This document shows positions 51,801 to 61,083 of a DNA stretch of 64,000 nucleotides, in pieces; position 1 is the first letter of the stretch; each line of letters starts with the position of its first letter. The notes under the pieces were generated by a model. It saw only the letters and a program-made list of their open reading frames with translations. It did not search any database and was not told the origin of the DNA. A program made the translations under genes and the position numbers. The DNA lies in the NCBI GenBank assembly GCA_022846635.1, contig AP025685.1:2480001-2544000 (forward strand). The letters are read 5' to 3'. The stretch is from Salmonella enterica subsp. enterica serovar Choleraesuis (GTDB lineage: Bacteria > Pseudomonadota > Gammaproteobacteria > Enterobacterales > Enterobacteriaceae).

Positions 51801-52331
51801 TCACTCTATATGGAGATGCTGGAAAACGCCGTAGACGCGCTGAAAGATGGCCGCGAACCTTCACTGGAGGATTTAACCAGCGGGCAAACGGAGGTGGAGC
51901 TGCGCATGCCAGCGCTGCTGCCGGAAGATTTTATTCCAGACGTCAACACCCGCCTCTCGTTCTATAAGCGTATCGCCAGCGCCCGACGCCTGGATGAGCT
52001 TGATGAAATCAAGGTGGAACTTATCGACCGCTTCGGCCTGTTGCCGGATGCAGCGCGCAATTTGCTCGATATTGCCGCTCTGCGTCAGCAGGCGCAAAAA
52101 CTGGGCGTTGATAAGATAGAAGCTCACGATAAAGGCGGCGTTATTGAATTTGCCGCGAAGAACCACGTCGATCCCGGCTGGCTGATCGGATTACTGCAAA
52201 AACAACCTCAGCATTTCCGGCTCGACGGACCAACGCGTCTGAAGTTCATTCAGGATCTGGAAGAGCGCAAAATTCGTATGGATTGGGTACGTCAGTTTAT
52301 GGCCCAGCTTGCCGAGCACGCTGTCGCCTGA
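48885..52331 (+). CDS. mfd: transcription-repair coupling factor Mfd
   Basis: Translocase that dislodges RNA polymerase stalled at lesions and recruits UvrA. 1148 residues, the E. coli length. Order: UvrB-homology region (1-330), RNA polymerase-interacting domain (about 475-545), then a RecG-like motor with Walker A GDVGFGKT, DEEH box, TATPIPRT and Q-type HGQMRERELE, and a C-terminal TRCF domain that masks the UvrA site. The ribosome site is weak. ldtC follows on the same strand. Confidence 0.99.
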   Translation: MAEQYRYTLPGKAGEQRVLGELTGAACATEVAEIAERHSGPVVLIAPDMQNALRLHDEISQFTDSLVTHLADWETLPYDSFSPHQDIISARLSTLYRLPGMQRGVLIVAVSTLMQRVCPHSFLNGHALLMQKGQRLSRDALRDGLEQAGYRHVDQVMEHGEYATRGALLDLYPMGSQHPYRIDFFDDEIDSLRIFDVDSQRTQEEVESINLLPAHEFPTDNTAIELFRSQWRDRFEVKRDAEHIYQQVSKGTLPAGIEYWQPLFFESPLQPLFNYFPANTLLISTGNPEDNANRFWQEVNGRFENRRVDPMRPLLPPDDLWLKPDALFSELKKWPRVQLKTETLPKKAANVNLGYQPLPDIAVQAQQKAPLDALRRFLEGFSGPVIFSVESEGRREALGELLDRIKLRPVRIQRLDDAKPGQRCVLPGASERGFIDTLRGRAFICESDLLGERVSRRRQDSRRTINPDILIRNLAELHPGQPVVHLEHGVGRYAGMTTLEAGGVTAEYLMLTYANDAKLYVPVSSLHLISRYAGGAEENAPLHKLGSEAWSKARQKAAEKVRDVAAELLDIYAQRAAKPGFAFRHDKEQYQLFCDSFPFETTPDQAQAINAVLSDMCQPLAMDRLVCGDVGFGKTEVAMRAAFLAVENHKQVAVLVPTTLLAQQHYDNFRDRFASWPVRIEMLSRFRSAKEQTKILEEAAEGKIDILIGTHKLLQSEIKWRDLGLLIVDEEHRFGVRHKERIKAMRADVDILTLTATPIPRTLNMAMSGMRDLSIIATPPARRLAVKTFVREYDNLVVREAILREVLRGGQVYYLYNDVENIEKAAQRLAELVPEARIAIGHGQMRERELERVMNDFHHQRFNVLVCTTIIETGIDIPTANTIIIERADHFGLAQLHQLRGRVGRSHHQAYAWLLTPHPKAMTTDAQKRLEAIASLEDLGAGFALATHDLEIRGAGELLGEDQSGQMETIGFSLYMEMLENAVDALKDGREPSLEDLTSGQTEVELRMPALLPEDFIPDVNTRLSFYKRIASARRLDELDEIKVELIDRFGLLPDAARNLLDIAALRQQAQKLGVDKIEAHDKGGVIEFAAKNHVDPGWLIGLLQKQPQHFRLDGPTRLKFIQDLEERKIRMDWVRQFMAQLAEHAVA

Positions 52332-52333
52332 CA

Positions 52334-52386
52334 AGAATCCTGGCAGAAATAATAATTTACATTCTATTACTTTTTGCCAGGATTTC
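52334..52386 (+). terminator. possible mfd terminator
   Basis: 10-bp repeat aatcctggca (52336-52345) / tgccaggatt (52375-52384) with a 29-base AT-rich loop, right after the mfd stop. Long loop and no T-tract after, so only a possible terminator. Confidence 0.45.
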
Positions 52387-52444
52387 CCTACACGCCTGCT
52401 GACCATAATTCCGGTTTTAGTTTAAATCACTGCCGGAGCCGTCT

Positions 52445-53419
52445 ATGAATTCCCCCGGTTTTTCCCTCAAGCCCTGGCTGCAAAGTATTGCCCTGGGCTT
52501 GAGCCTGATTGCGTCACCTCTTCTTGCCAATACCTGGCCCCTGCCCCCGGCTGGAAGCCGTCTGGTGGGCGAAAATAGCTTCCATGAGGTCGCTAACGAT
52601 GGCGGCTCTCTGGAGGCGATTGCCAAAACTTACAACGTTGGTTTTTTAGCGCTTTTGCAGGCAAATCCAGGCGTTGATCCATACGTCCCGCGTCCTGGCT
52701 CAATACTGACGATCCCACGTCAGGCGTTATTGCCCGATGTGCCGCGCCAGGGAATTGTCATCAACCTGGCAGAATTGCGGCTGTATTATTATCCGCCGGG
52801 TGCTAAAGAGGTCATCATTTATCCTATTGGGATTGGTCAACTTGGCGGCACAACCGTTACACCAACCATGGTGACTACAATTGCCGATAAGCGCGCGAAC
52901 CCAACCTGGACGCCAACGCCAAACATTCGCGCCCGTTACAAGAAAGAGAAAGGGATTATTCTGCCAGCAGTAGTACCGGCAGGCCCGGACAACCCTATGG
53001 GCCACCATGCCATCCGGCTTGCAGCTTATGGTGGAGTCTATCTGCTGCACGGGACTAACGCAGATTTTGGCATCGGTATGCGTGTAAGCTCTGGCTGTAT
53101 TCGCCTGCGGGATGACGACATTAAATGGATGTTCAGCAATGTTCCGACCGGTACGAAAGTGACCATCATCAATACACCGGTTAAAGCATCGAGCGAGCCG
53201 GATGGCCGCCAGTTGTTAGAGATACATCAGCCGCTGTCGAAGAATATCGACGACGATCCGCAAACACTACCTATCGTGTTTAATGACGCCATCAGGAAAG
53301 TGACTAATGCACCGGCCAGCGATAGTTCAATTGTCGATGCTGCTGTTAAACACCGTTCCGGCATGCCGGTAGATATCTCTCACGCCAGGCCAGATTTCAC
53401 TGCGCCGCAGTCAATGTAA
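52445..53419 (+). CDS. ldtC: L,D-transpeptidase LdtC (YcfS)
   Basis: Anchors Braun lipoprotein to peptidoglycan. 324 residues (E. coli 320). Signal peptide to LLANT, LysM (about 46-92), then YkuD catalytic domain with His202 (LLHGTNADFGIG) and nucleophile Cys218 in SSGCIRLRDDD. Insensitive to most penicillins as a family. The C-terminal extension after about 270 is the usual Ldt tail. It is the gene after mfd, as in E. coli. Confidence 0.96.
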   Translation: MNSPGFSLKPWLQSIALGLSLIASPLLANTWPLPPAGSRLVGENSFHEVANDGGSLEAIAKTYNVGFLALLQANPGVDPYVPRPGSILTIPRQALLPDVPRQGIVINLAELRLYYYPPGAKEVIIYPIGIGQLGGTTVTPTMVTTIADKRANPTWTPTPNIRARYKKEKGIILPAVVPAGPDNPMGHHAIRLAAYGGVYLLHGTNADFGIGMRVSSGCIRLRDDDIKWMFSNVPTGTKVTIINTPVKASSEPDGRQLLEIHQPLSKNIDDDPQTLPIVFNDAIRKVTNAPASDSSIVDAAVKHRSGMPVDISHARPDFTAPQSM

Positions 53420-53439
53420 TTCACTCTTTTCAGATACGA

Positions 53440-53463
53440 CAAAGGGGCCAAATGGCCCCTCAG
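53440..53463. terminator. short hairpin between ldtC and bhsA
   Basis: Stem aggggcc (53443-53449) / ggcccct (53454-53460), loop AAAT. It sits between convergent genes; a TTTG on the minus side is a weak tract. Confidence 0.65.
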
Positions 53464-53485
53464 CGTCGTAAAAAACTATCCCGCT

Positions 53486-53743
53486 TTATTTGTAGATAAC
53501 CGCGGTGCCGTGCAGTCGGTTAGTGCCTGACACTGACGTAATACGGTATGACTCTGCGCCCATAGCTTCGGCTTTTGCTGCCAGGCTTTTTTCAACTGAG
53601 CTAAGGTTCAGGCCACCTTCCGCAGAAATAGTGCCAATTTTCTGCTGGTCTGCAGGAGCGGACTGCACTTCTACCGCGGCAGAGGCTGCAAACGAAAGTG
53701 AACCCAGAGTTAAAGCGGCGATCAGCATAGCGATGTTTTTCAT
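53486..53743 (-). CDS. bhsA: multiple stress resistance protein BhsA (YcfR)
   Basis: 85 residues as in E. coli. Signal peptide MKNIAMLIAALTLGSLSFAASA, then a DUF1471 domain (IGTISAEGGLNLSS, SYRITSVSGTN, LHGTAVIYK). An outer-membrane-associated protein that reduces permeability to copper and is repressed by ComR. comR is divergent, with 234 bp between them. Confidence 0.96.
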   Translation of the reverse strand: MKNIAMLIAALTLGSLSFAASAAVEVQSAPADQQKIGTISAEGGLNLSSVEKSLAAKAEAMGAESYRITSVSGTNRLHGTAVIYK

Positions 53744-53977
53744 ATTATGTACCTTGCAGATGATTTTTATGTGGGGTCGGTTAATTTCTTAACGTTCGAT
53801 AATTAAATAATATAGATCAAAAACCGATCGATCAACTTATTTAAGTAATGATCGTTAACTTATTTTACATTTCAGTATTTATCAGTAAGTTATTGCAAGG
53901 TATGTCAGAGTTTCCTGGCAGTGGTAAGTCATAATGATTGTTTTATAATGGACGTCAGTTAACTTTAGGAGTGCAGC

Positions 53978-54619
53978 ATGTCTCAAAGTAATGAGAACGG
54001 TAGAAAAGGCCGCGGTCGCCCTAAGGTTTTTAACCGCGACGCGGCCCTGGATAAAGCTATGGCCCTGTTCTGGCAGCATGGTTACGAAGCCACATCCATG
54101 GCTCACCTGGTGGAAGCCACTGGAGCCAAAGCACCGACGCTATACGCCGAATTTCACAACAAAGAAGGGTTGTTTCGCGCGGTTCTCGAACGTTACATCT
54201 GCCAGTTCGCCGCACAGCAAGAGGCGCAGCTGCACTGCGACGATAAACCGTTCGCGACGGTGCTGGAGTCTTATTTTATTGAAGTGGCACGCTGCTTTAC
54301 CAGCCGGGATACGCCTAGCGGCTGCTTTATGATAAATACCTCATCAGCGCTGGCCGCATCGTCCTCTGAAATCGCCGATACCATCAAGACCCGCCACGCT
54401 CAGCAGGCCCGTTCATTACAAAATTTTCTCAAGGATCGCCAGCAGCGAGGAGAAATAGCCGAGAGATGCCGCATTCCGGAGCTGGCCTTATGGCTTAATT
54501 GCGTGATTCAGGGGATGTCTGTCAGCGCCCGGGAAGGCGCTGATTTTGAAACGTTACGCGGTATTATCGACACGACATTTGCGATACTACCCGCGCTCAT
54601 TCAGGCAGAAGCTGGCTGA
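53978..54619 (+). CDS. comR: copper-responsive TetR-family repressor ComR
   Basis: 213 residues (E. coli 210). N-terminal HTH GRGRPKVFNRDAALDKAM...ATSMAHLVEATGAKAPTLY type, then a ligand domain with several cysteines (GCFMIN). Represses bhsA and releases it with copper. The 234-bp divergent region should contain its operator, which I cannot define. Its 3' end overlaps convergent ycfJ by 19 bp. Confidence 0.94.
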   Translation: MSQSNENGRKGRGRPKVFNRDAALDKAMALFWQHGYEATSMAHLVEATGAKAPTLYAEFHNKEGLFRAVLERYICQFAAQQEAQLHCDDKPFATVLESYFIEVARCFTSRDTPSGCFMINTSSALAASSSEIADTIKTRHAQQARSLQNFLKDRQQRGEIAERCRIPELALWLNCVIQGMSVSAREGADFETLRGIIDTTFAILPALIQAEAG

Positions 54620-55155
54620 GTTTCGGGCTTCAATACCAACTGGCCATTACTATCTAATGGGATCTGATGGCCAGGGTCCCTATCCATACGGATTTTCCCC
54701 TGACGGCCTTCAATCTGATAAGTCACATCATAACCAATTAGCTTCTGGCTCTTTTCATAAACCGTATGGCAGCGACGCTGAGTGGTCGAGTAAGTATCGT
54801 TATCTTGCATCGCGCCCTGTACCTGATTTCCCGCGTAACCACCGCCTAATGCCCCGGCAATCGTCGCCACGTCTTTACCGCGGCCGCCGCCAAACTGATG
54901 GCCAATAACCCCACCAGCCACCGCCCCCAAAACGGAACCGGCGATTCGGTTTTCATCCTGAACCGGCCGACGATGAGTTACGGTAACATTACGGCACGAC
55001 TCTTTCGGTGTTTTAACGGTTTCATTAATTGGTAGTGCAGAAACCACCTGCGCATACTGAGGTTTAGAGTTAAATGCATTCAGGCTGGCCAAAGATGCCA
55101 CGCTGAGCGCCGCTACTACACCAATACCAATACCCGCAATCATAGATTTATTCAC
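54601..55155 (-). CDS. ycfJ: glycine-zipper protein YcfJ
   Basis: 184 residues (E. coli 179). N-terminal hydrophobic segment (MIAGIGIGVVAALSVASL) and a glycine-zipper pair (LGAVAGGVIGHQFGGG, IAGALGGGYAGNQV) as in Rick_17kDa-type envelope proteins. Function unknown; implicated in biofilm in E. coli. It faces comR and overlaps its end. Confidence 0.94.
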   Translation of the reverse strand: MNKSMIAGIGIGVVAALSVASLASLNAFNSKPQYAQVVSALPINETVKTPKESCRNVTVTHRRPVQDENRIAGSVLGAVAGGVIGHQFGGGRGKDVATIAGALGGGYAGNQVQGAMQDNDTYSTTQRRCHTVYEKSQKLIGYDVTYQIEGRQGKIRMDRDPGHQIPLDSNGQLVLKPETQPASA

Positions 55156-55360
55156 AGGATGCTCTCCCTACAGGTTTCAACACCGTAATGTTGCAACTTG
55201 TTAACAGATATACCTATCGGAATAAGGATGAATTTAACTCGCTGGGGATGTAAAAAGCGTTGTTTGAGAGTTGTCCCATGCGTATTTACAAGACAATGAC
55301 GCGAAGCATCCCGCCTTTTAGACGCTGTTAGCGATGGGAGATATTGCGGCTAATAAAAGC

Positions 55361-55388
55361 AAAACCACCTCCTGGAGGTGGTTTTTGA
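55361..55388. terminator. ndh terminator (bidirectional)
   Basis: Stem aaaccacctcc (55362-55372) / ggaggtggttt (55374-55384), 1-base loop as drawn (larger in practice), A-run before and TTTTT after. Just beyond the ndh stop. Confidence 0.9.
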
Positions 55389-55394
55389 TACGGA

Positions 55395-56699
55395 TTAATG
55401 CAGTTTCAGATGAGGACGGATAACCCGGTTGATACGCCCCACAATCATCATCAGACCGGTTTTAAACCAGCCGTGTAACGCCATCTGATGCATTCGGTAT
55501 AACGAAATGTAGACCATGCGCGCTATGCGCCCTTCTATCATCATGGAGCCACGCATCAGATTGCCCATCAGGCTACCCACCGTAGAGTAGTTTGAGAGCG
55601 AAACCAAAGAGCCGTGATCTTTATACTGATAAGACTTAAGCGCTTTGCCCTTACGGGTAGCGAGAATATTGTGTAGCACGCAGCTGGCCATCTGGTGTGC
55701 CGCCTGCGCCCGAGGTGGCACAAATCCCCCTTCGGGACGAGCACAGGATGCGCAGTCGCCAATAGCGTAAATAGATGGGTCACGCGTAGTTTGCAGCTCT
55801 GGTGTCACCACCAGCTGGTTAATGCGGTTAGTTTCCAGCCCGGCCAAATCCTTCATAAAGTCCGGCGCTTTAATGCCTGCCGCCCAAACCATGAGATCGG
55901 CCGCAATATACTCGCCTTCTTTGGTGTGCAACCCGCCTTCGTCTGCGCTGGTTACCATCGTTCCGGTCATGACCCTTACGCCAAGCTTTATCAGCTCGCT
56001 CTGGGCTGCGGAGGAAATACGCGGCGGCAGAGCCGGAAGAATGCGCTCACCGGCCTCCACCAGCGTTACATTCAGCGCTTCATTAGTAAGACCTTTAAAA
56101 CCATAACTGTGCAGCTGGCGCACGGCATTGTGCAGTTCTGCTGAAAGTTCAACGCCGGTAGCACCACCGCCAACAATCGCGATGTTCACTCGCCCGTTCA
56201 TGCCCAGATTTGCAGAGTGGCGCATAAACAGATTCAGCATCTCCTGATGGAAACGACGAGCCTGATCCGGGCTGTCGAGGAAAATACAGTTCTCTTTCAC
56301 GCCGGGAGTATTAAAATCATTGGATGTGCTGCCCAAAGCCATAACCAGGGTATCGTAGGCCAGGCGGCGTTCAGGAACCAGGAGTTCACCTTTAGCATCG
56401 CGCAATGCGCCCAGCGTGACGGTTTTCCCTTCTCTATCGATATCAATAACGCTGCCCATCTGGAACTGAAAATGGTGGTTACGCGCATGGGCCAGATAGC
56501 TAAGCGCATCGACGCCTTCATCCAGAGAACCGGTTGCCACTTCATGCAGCAATGGTTTCCACAGGTGGCTACTGTTGCGATCTACCAGCGTGATTTTTGC
56601 CTTACGTTTGCGCCCTAGCTTGTTACCAAGCTGCGTTGCCAGCTCCAGACCACCTGCGCCGCCGCCTACAATAACGATTTTTTCCAATGGCGTAGTCAC
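55395..56699 (-). CDS. ndh: NADH:quinone oxidoreductase II (NDH-2)
   Basis: Single-subunit, non-proton-pumping respiratory NADH dehydrogenase. 434 residues as in E. coli. FAD-binding [14 protein letters not shown] at the N-terminus, NADH-binding [14 protein letters not shown], and an amphipathic C-terminus anchoring it to the membrane. The start is GTG at 56699, with AGGGGG six bases upstream. Two FNR sites lie upstream, in keeping with FNR repression. Confidence 0.99.
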   Translation of the reverse strand: MTTPLEKIVIVGGGAGGLELATQLGNKLGRKRKAKITLVDRNSSHLWKPLLHEVATGSLDEGVDALSYLAHARNHHFQFQMGSVIDIDREGKTVTLGALRDAKGELLVPERRLAYDTLVMALGSTSNDFNTPGVKENCIFLDSPDQARRFHQEMLNLFMRHSANLGMNGRVNIAIVGGGATGVELSAELHNAVRQLHSYGFKGLTNEALNVTLVEAGERILPALPPRISSAAQSELIKLGVRVMTGTMVTSADEGGLHTKEGEYIAADLMVWAAGIKAPDFMKDLAGLETNRINQLVVTPELQTTRDPSIYAIGDCASCARPEGGFVPPRAQAAHQMASCVLHNILATRKGKALKSYQYKDHGSLVSLSNYSTVGSLMGNLMRGSMMIEGRIARMVYISLYRMHQMALHGWFKTGLMMIVGRINRVIRPHLKLH

Positions 56700-56789
56700 G
56701 AGACCCCCTAAAATTTGACCAAAGTGTTAACTACAAGTTATTTAAATAACTTTTCACTAACAGACAGTTGCTGAATCGAAACCAAAAAT

Positions 56790-56803
56790 TTGATTCAGAA
56801 TAA
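56790..56803 (-). promoter_or_regulatory. second, degenerate FNR site upstream of ndh
   Basis: TTGAT-TCAG-AATAA: one half matches FNR consensus, the other is degenerate. Its centre is 43 bp from the perfect site at 56833-56846, about the spacing of the two FNR sites of E. coli ndh. Confidence 0.6.
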
Positions 56804-56832
56804 CATGGCGAGGTGCATTGGTCATACCAAAA

Positions 56833-56846
56833 TTGATGCAAATCAA
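56833..56846 (-). promoter_or_regulatory. FNR site upstream of ndh
   Basis: TTGAT-GCAA-ATCAA is a perfect FNR box. Located about 140 bp before the ndh start. FNR represses ndh anaerobically in E. coli with two sites. Confidence 0.85.
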
Positions 56847-56959
56847 TTTTGTTCGCAAGCAGAGATAAAGTTGCCGTAATAACGACCAAATATCCACAAA
56901 GCCCATCAATGAGTTAGTAAGGTCGAAGGCGTTTTTGTAGTCGGCAGAAAAAGAGTACA

Positions 56960-56986
56960 AAAAAACCGGCTATAAGCCGGCTTTGG
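56960..56986 (-). terminator. ycfP terminator
   Basis: Stem ccggct (56966-56971) / agccgg (56975-56980), preceded on plus by seven As, so a T-tract follows in the ycfP direction; 20 bp after the stop. Confidence 0.88.
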
Positions 56987-57000
56987 TGTCAGTCCTGAAA

Positions 57001-57543
57001 TTAGCCCAGGGTCTTAAACGCTTTGATACGCTGCAAGTGTGGCGAGATATTTTTAAATTTATGACCTTCCGCATCATCCCAAACTATCTCGTAGTAATGA
57101 TGCAGCACTCCGGCGCTGCGCTTACTGTCCAGCACTTCATCATGTCGTGACAAAATAGTCAGGCAGCGGTCGCGATTCTTTTCACGGAAATTGTCTACGC
57201 ACTTACTGGCAATATCGACATACTCTTCCGGACGGTCAATCTTTCCTTCCATATTCTCATTAGGATAAAGATTAGGATTGAAGATAACCTGGCGCATATC
57301 GCATAAAAAACCGATGCGCTCGGCCCAGAATCCCCCCAGCCCTACCCCACAAATCAGCGGCCGCTCATCGGCATTCAGCTGCAGCATTTTATCCACCTCT
57401 TTAAGCAGATGCTGCATATCATGCTTTGGATGACGGGTGCTGTAACTTACCAGCCGTACATCCGGATCGATAAACTGTAGCTGTAATACCTTCTCGTGGT
57501 TTCCGGGGCTGTTGGAATCAAAGCCATGTAAGTAAATTATCAT
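57001..57543 (-). CDS. ycfP: YcfP, YqiA-type alpha/beta-hydrolase-like protein
   Basis: 180 residues as in E. coli. UPF0227; [14 protein letters not shown], the nucleophile-elbow position [10 protein letters not shown] with no serine at the usual place, and [11 protein letters not shown]. Function unproven. GAGGACGC precedes the ATG. In the run nagZ-ycfP, 38 bp after nagZ. Confidence 0.93.
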   Translation of the reverse strand: MIIYLHGFDSNSPGNHEKVLQLQFIDPDVRLVSYSTRHPKHDMQHLLKEVDKMLQLNADERPLICGVGLGGFWAERIGFLCDMRQVIFNPNLYPNENMEGKIDRPEEYVDIASKCVDNFREKNRDRCLTILSRHDEVLDSKRSAGVLHHYYEIVWDDAEGHKFKNISPHLQRIKAFKTLG

Positions 57544-57581
57544 CGCGTCCTCACCAGATAAATTCAGGCTGTTCGCCCTGA

Positions 57582-58607
57582 TTACGCCTGAGCTTTATGC
57601 TCTTCCCAGCGCTCGTGCAGGGCACTTAGCTCCGCATTGACACGCTGCCAGCGTTCTGATGACAGCAGTGCTTCACGGGTAATGTTACCGCTATGATACA
57701 ATTGAGCAACACGCTCTGCTTTGACCGGGCGCAGATTATCCAGCACGCTGACTGCTCCGTCGCGGTTATTACAAACCAGAATCATATCGCAGCCAGCGTC
57801 TAGCGCTGCCTGGCCACGCTCGGCATAACTCCCCATTACCGCCGCACCTTCCATCGAAAGGTCATCAGAGAAAATGACGCCATCGAAGTTTAGCTCGCCG
57901 CGCAGCACATCTTTGAGCCAGTAAGAAGAGCCACTGGCCGGACGCGGGTCAATTTGGGTATAGATGACATGAGCAGGCATTACCGCATCGAGTTTTCCTG
58001 CAGCGATGAGATTACTGAACACTTTCATATCATGCTGACGAATAGTTGCGGCATCGCGCGGGTCACGCGGCGTTTCTTTATGAGAGTCGGCGCTCACTGC
58101 CCCATGGCCCGGGAAATGTTTACCGGTCACTTTCATCCCGGCACTACGCATACCGTCAATAAAGCTGCCCGCCATTTTTTCCACCAGCTCTGGCTGCTCA
58201 TGAAAACTACGCTCGCCGATAGCCGCGCTGATGTGCCCCACGTCGAGCACCGGTGCAAAGCTGATATCAATATCCTGAGCAATCATTTCACTCGCCATCA
58301 GCCAGCCGGCTTCCGCCGCCTGACGCATACCGGCTTCAACGCCCAGTAATTCAGCATAAGACTGTGCAGCTGGAATACGAGTAAAACCTTCGCGGAAACG
58401 CTGTACCCGGCCACCTTCCTGATCCACGGCAACCACCAGACGCTGGCGAGATGCGCTACGGATTTGGCGCACCAGTTCACGGAGCTGCTGCGGATCGTGA
58501 TAGTTACGGGTAAACAGAATCAACCCGCCAACCAACGGATGCGCCAGGATCTCACGCTCTTCTGCATCCAGTTCATAACCTGCCACATCCAACATTACCG
58601 GACCCAC
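57582..58607 (-). CDS. nagZ: beta-N-acetylhexosaminidase NagZ
   Basis: Cytoplasmic GH3 enzyme that cuts GlcNAc from anhydro-muropeptides in wall recycling; its product induces AmpC in species with AmpR. 341 residues, E. coli length. Catalytic [25 protein letters not shown] loop (proton donor) and [11 protein letters not shown] nucleophile. GTG start at 58607 with GAGG five bases upstream. It supplies substrate for nagK at 43.4 kb. Confidence 0.98.
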   Translation of the reverse strand: MGPVMLDVAGYELDAEEREILAHPLVGGLILFTRNYHDPQQLRELVRQIRSASRQRLVVAVDQEGGRVQRFREGFTRIPAAQSYAELLGVEAGMRQAAEAGWLMASEMIAQDIDISFAPVLDVGHISAAIGERSFHEQPELVEKMAGSFIDGMRSAGMKVTGKHFPGHGAVSADSHKETPRDPRDAATIRQHDMKVFSNLIAAGKLDAVMPAHVIYTQIDPRPASGSSYWLKDVLRGELNFDGVIFSDDLSMEGAAVMGSYAERGQAALDAGCDMILVCNNRDGAVSVLDNLRPVKAERVAQLYHSGNITREALLSSERWQRVNAELSALHERWEEHKAQA

Positions 58608-58627
58608 AGTTACCTCTCTTTTACCTG

Positions 58628-59464
58628 TTAACGCAGCGGCTGCCAGGCGGCCTCCGCCAGATGAATAAATTGTTGCTCTCCGGTCTGGTGCCAGCGGCGC
58701 TCATACCAGGAAGCCGTAAGTATTTGAACCCAGGGAACCCAGCGCTTTATAGCCGCGTTCAGTTGCAGGCTATCAGTATGACAAAGCCTGGCGTAATGGG
58801 CCTTTAGCGCCGCCATTTGTTCAGCGGGAAGCGATAAAGATGCCAGCTCAAGGGCAATATCGCCATCGCCGGCATATTCCCAGTCCAGGAGCCGTAAACC
58901 TGCCGGGCCTTGAATCAAATTCCCCGCATGTATATCCATATGCAACGGTGCCAGCCGAAATACCGGAGGCTCCCCAACGCTTCGTAATTGCTGAAGCTGC
59001 CGATGCCAGTGCCGGGTGCGCCGCCTCGGATCGGCTCCCTGCCAGTACTGTTCCAGCGCAGGCAGTAATGCGATACGCCAGCCAAAGAGCCTGCCGCTGT
59101 GCACCCTATGTAGCAAGGAGGCCAGAGCCTGTGATTCAATCACCGCAGCCTGTTCCCCATCCAGCCAGCTATGAAGCATCCAGCCCGGTCTTAAAAGCAG
59201 CGGGTTCGGCCCGGTATCCGATGCCTTGCGTTGCAGCGCCCGATAATGACGATGCAATAAACACCCAGGACTATCGTCGCTGGTCGTACGAACAACGCAG
59301 TTTTGCCCTTGATAAAATATCCGCCAGCTGTTGCCGCTCAGCCCCGGTAGGGCAGAAACAAGCCCGGCAGCCTGAGCCGCCGGGAAAGTCATATTTAACA
59401 GAGCATGCAAACAGCTATCAATGGGTTTGCTGTACCGCACCGCTACCTGACCAGACAATTTCAC
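58628..59464 (-). CDS. thiK: thiamine kinase ThiK
   Basis: Phosphorylates thiamine to thiamine monophosphate (salvage). 278 residues from the first ATG (E. coli 274). APH/choline-kinase fold: catalytic HMDIHAGNL and [17 protein letters not shown] metal motif. Identity to E. coli is lower than for neighbours. The start is uncertain: ATG 59464 overlaps lpoB by 47 bp; GTG 59440 with AGG five bases before is an alternative, and ATG 59392 is another. The family length favours one of the first two. Confidence 0.87.
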   Translation of the reverse strand: MKLSGQVAVRYSKPIDSCLHALLNMTFPAAQAAGLVSALPGLSGNSWRIFYQGQNCVVRTTSDDSPGCLLHRHYRALQRKASDTGPNPLLLRPGWMLHSWLDGEQAAVIESQALASLLHRVHSGRLFGWRIALLPALEQYWQGADPRRRTRHWHRQLQQLRSVGEPPVFRLAPLHMDIHAGNLIQGPAGLRLLDWEYAGDGDIALELASLSLPAEQMAALKAHYARLCHTDSLQLNAAIKRWVPWVQILTASWYERRWHQTGEQQFIHLAEAAWQPLR

Positions 59465-60104
59465 CCGTTTTGACCGTTAGCAGCTGCATTTTAACGGTTG
59501 GCGCAGCAGCGCTTCCCGCAGCCGTGCTATACAGAACATATTCAGCGCCTACGGTACGAGCAATCCCCAGCGCCTTACTGCGTGTGCCGAGGCTATCATT
59601 AGGAGAAAGACCCAGTTTACGTTTGGCCTGCGCCAGTTGCTGCCCGCCTACCAGAGTAAATTTGCTTCCGGCCAGCGCATTACGTAAAGCTTCGGTTGCC
59701 TGGCTGGTCTGGATGCTGCCGTTGGTACGGTTTGTAATGTTCTCTACCAGCAGAACCCCACCGTTATTTACGCCATCGGCCTTAACCATTTTGCTTACCA
59801 GCGGATCCATAGCACTACTCCAGCTGTAGTGACGCACTTTCGGCGCTTCCGCCTGCGTGCCACCAGACTGCTGAGTAGAATCATGATGCTCAATTGGACC
59901 AGGCTGAGCAGGCACCGTCGGAACTTCAGGTACGGTACCAGGAGCCGTTACCGGTGGCGGCGTTTGCGGTTGCTGCGGCTGGGTTGCCGGTTTCTGTTGC
60001 TCCTGCTTCGCCTCATCTACCGGCGCCGGAGCGTGCCGTCCCGCACACCCTGCCAAAAACAGCGCCACTCCGGTTACCACCAGATAACGATGCCATCCAC
60101 TCAT
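59418..60104 (-). CDS. lpoB: penicillin-binding protein activator LpoB
   Basis: Outer-membrane lipoprotein that reaches through the peptidoglycan to stimulate PBP1B. 228 residues (E. coli 213). Signal and lipobox FLAGC (Cys20), then a long Pro/Gln-rich flexible linker (about 25-85) and the folded domain from about 95 (KVRHYSWSSAMDPLV). The linker is longer than in E. coli. It ends with GAVQQTH. Confidence 0.94.
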   Translation of the reverse strand: MSGWHRYLVVTGVALFLAGCAGRHAPAPVDEAKQEQQKPATQPQQPQTPPPVTAPGTVPEVPTVPAQPGPIEHHDSTQQSGGTQAEAPKVRHYSWSSAMDPLVSKMVKADGVNNGGVLLVENITNRTNGSIQTSQATEALRNALAGSKFTLVGGQQLAQAKRKLGLSPNDSLGTRSKALGIARTVGAEYVLYSTAAGSAAAPTVKMQLLTVKTGEIVWSGSGAVQQTH

Positions 60105-60117
60105 TACAAATTACCCC

Positions 60118-60504
60118 TCAGAGATAAACATACAGACGCACCTGACGTGCGCCTACAAAAGGCTGGCTGGAAAAGACGCTAACTCCGCCGTGCGCCGGTA
60201 CTGTAATAGTCCGGGGATTTTCCAGCGGATGCATTTCCAGCCCCTCGCCGTCATACCAGTAATAGCGATATTTAACAATTACTGACTGATTTGACTCATT
60301 ATAAAGCTCAGCACGAGCCCCGGCCTCGACATCGCTGCCGGTCAGGGTGGGCTCATTTGCCGTGATTCCAGCCGCCAGCAGATTTGCTTCCATCACCAGC
60401 GACTGATTTGAATTGACGGGGATCACCGGAGGTGAACTGCATCCGGCCAGCAGGAGCAAACCCGCCGACAGAAACATTCCCTTGCGCCAGAACATATTAA
60501 GCAT
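60118..60504 (-). CDS. ycfL: YcfL lipoprotein (DUF1425)
   Basis: 128 residues (E. coli 125). Lipobox LLLAGC (Cys22), then [32 protein letters not shown] and RQVRLYVYL, which align with E. coli YcfL. Two ATGs are possible (60504 and 60495); the first overlaps hinT by 8 bp. Function unknown; a neighbour of lpoB as in E. coli. Confidence 0.92.
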   Translation of the reverse strand: MLNMFWRKGMFLSAGLLLLAGCSSPPVIPVNSNQSLVMEANLLAAGITANEPTLTGSDVEAGARAELYNESNQSVIVKYRYYWYDGEGLEMHPLENPRTITVPAHGGVSVFSSQPFVGARQVRLYVYL

Positions 60505-60856
60505 CCCGGTGGGTTAACATAGGCCCCAGTGCACGGCCGCCCAGCAGATGCATATGCAGATGATAAACTTCCTGCCCACCGTGGCGGTTGCAGTTAATGA
60601 TCAGCCGATAGCCGTCTTCCGCAATCCCTTCCTGAGCAGCAATTTTAGCCGCTACGGTCATCATATGGCCAAGAGTTCGCTCTTGTTCAGGCGTTGCATC
60701 ATTAGCGGTGGGAATGATTTCGTTAGGAATGACCAGAATATGGGTCGGGGCCTGGGGGGCAATATCGCGAAAAGCGGTTACCAGCTCATCCTGAAAGATG
60801 ATATCAGCCGGAATTTCACGGCGGATAATTTTACTAAAAATAGTCTCTTCAGCCAT
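60497..60856 (-). CDS. hinT: HIT-family purine nucleoside phosphoramidase HinT
   Basis: 119 residues, the E. coli length, from ATG 60856 ([10 protein letters not shown]). HIT motif HLHMHLLGG with the catalytic histidine. Cleaves adenosine phosphoramidates and related compounds. The longer frame to 60928 lacks family similarity. Confidence 0.97.
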   Translation of the reverse strand: MAEETIFSKIIRREIPADIIFQDELVTAFRDIAPQAPTHILVIPNEIIPTANDATPEQERTLGHMMTVAAKIAAQEGIAEDGYRLIINCNRHGGQEVYHLHMHLLGGRALGPMLTHRDA

Positions 60857-61027
60857 TATCTTTATCCTTACTTTTAGCGGTGCCACGGAGTATGAGGGAG
60901 TTAGCTCTCTGCTTTCAACCATAACCATACAATTAGCCGTTTAAGTGCTGGGCTTTAAAACAAATATTATAGCCCTTTGCCCTTCTCTGGGGTAAAGCCT
61001 GTTGTTAATGCGCACCATTTTACCGCT

Positions 61028-61064
61028 ATAAAAAAAGCCAGTCACCGAAGTGACTGGCTTTTAC
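61028..61064 (-). terminator. ptsG terminator
   Basis: Stem aagccagtcac / gtgactggctt, with A-run on the plus side before it (T-tract for minus). Just beyond the ptsG stop. Confidence 0.92.
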
Positions 61065-61083
61065 CTGATTTCAGGATAACGAA

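Noticed and set aside
58840..59829. A 329-codon plus-strand frame across thiK and lpoB
   Set aside because: Antisense to two recognised genes; Pro/Ala/Ser-rich and without a family.
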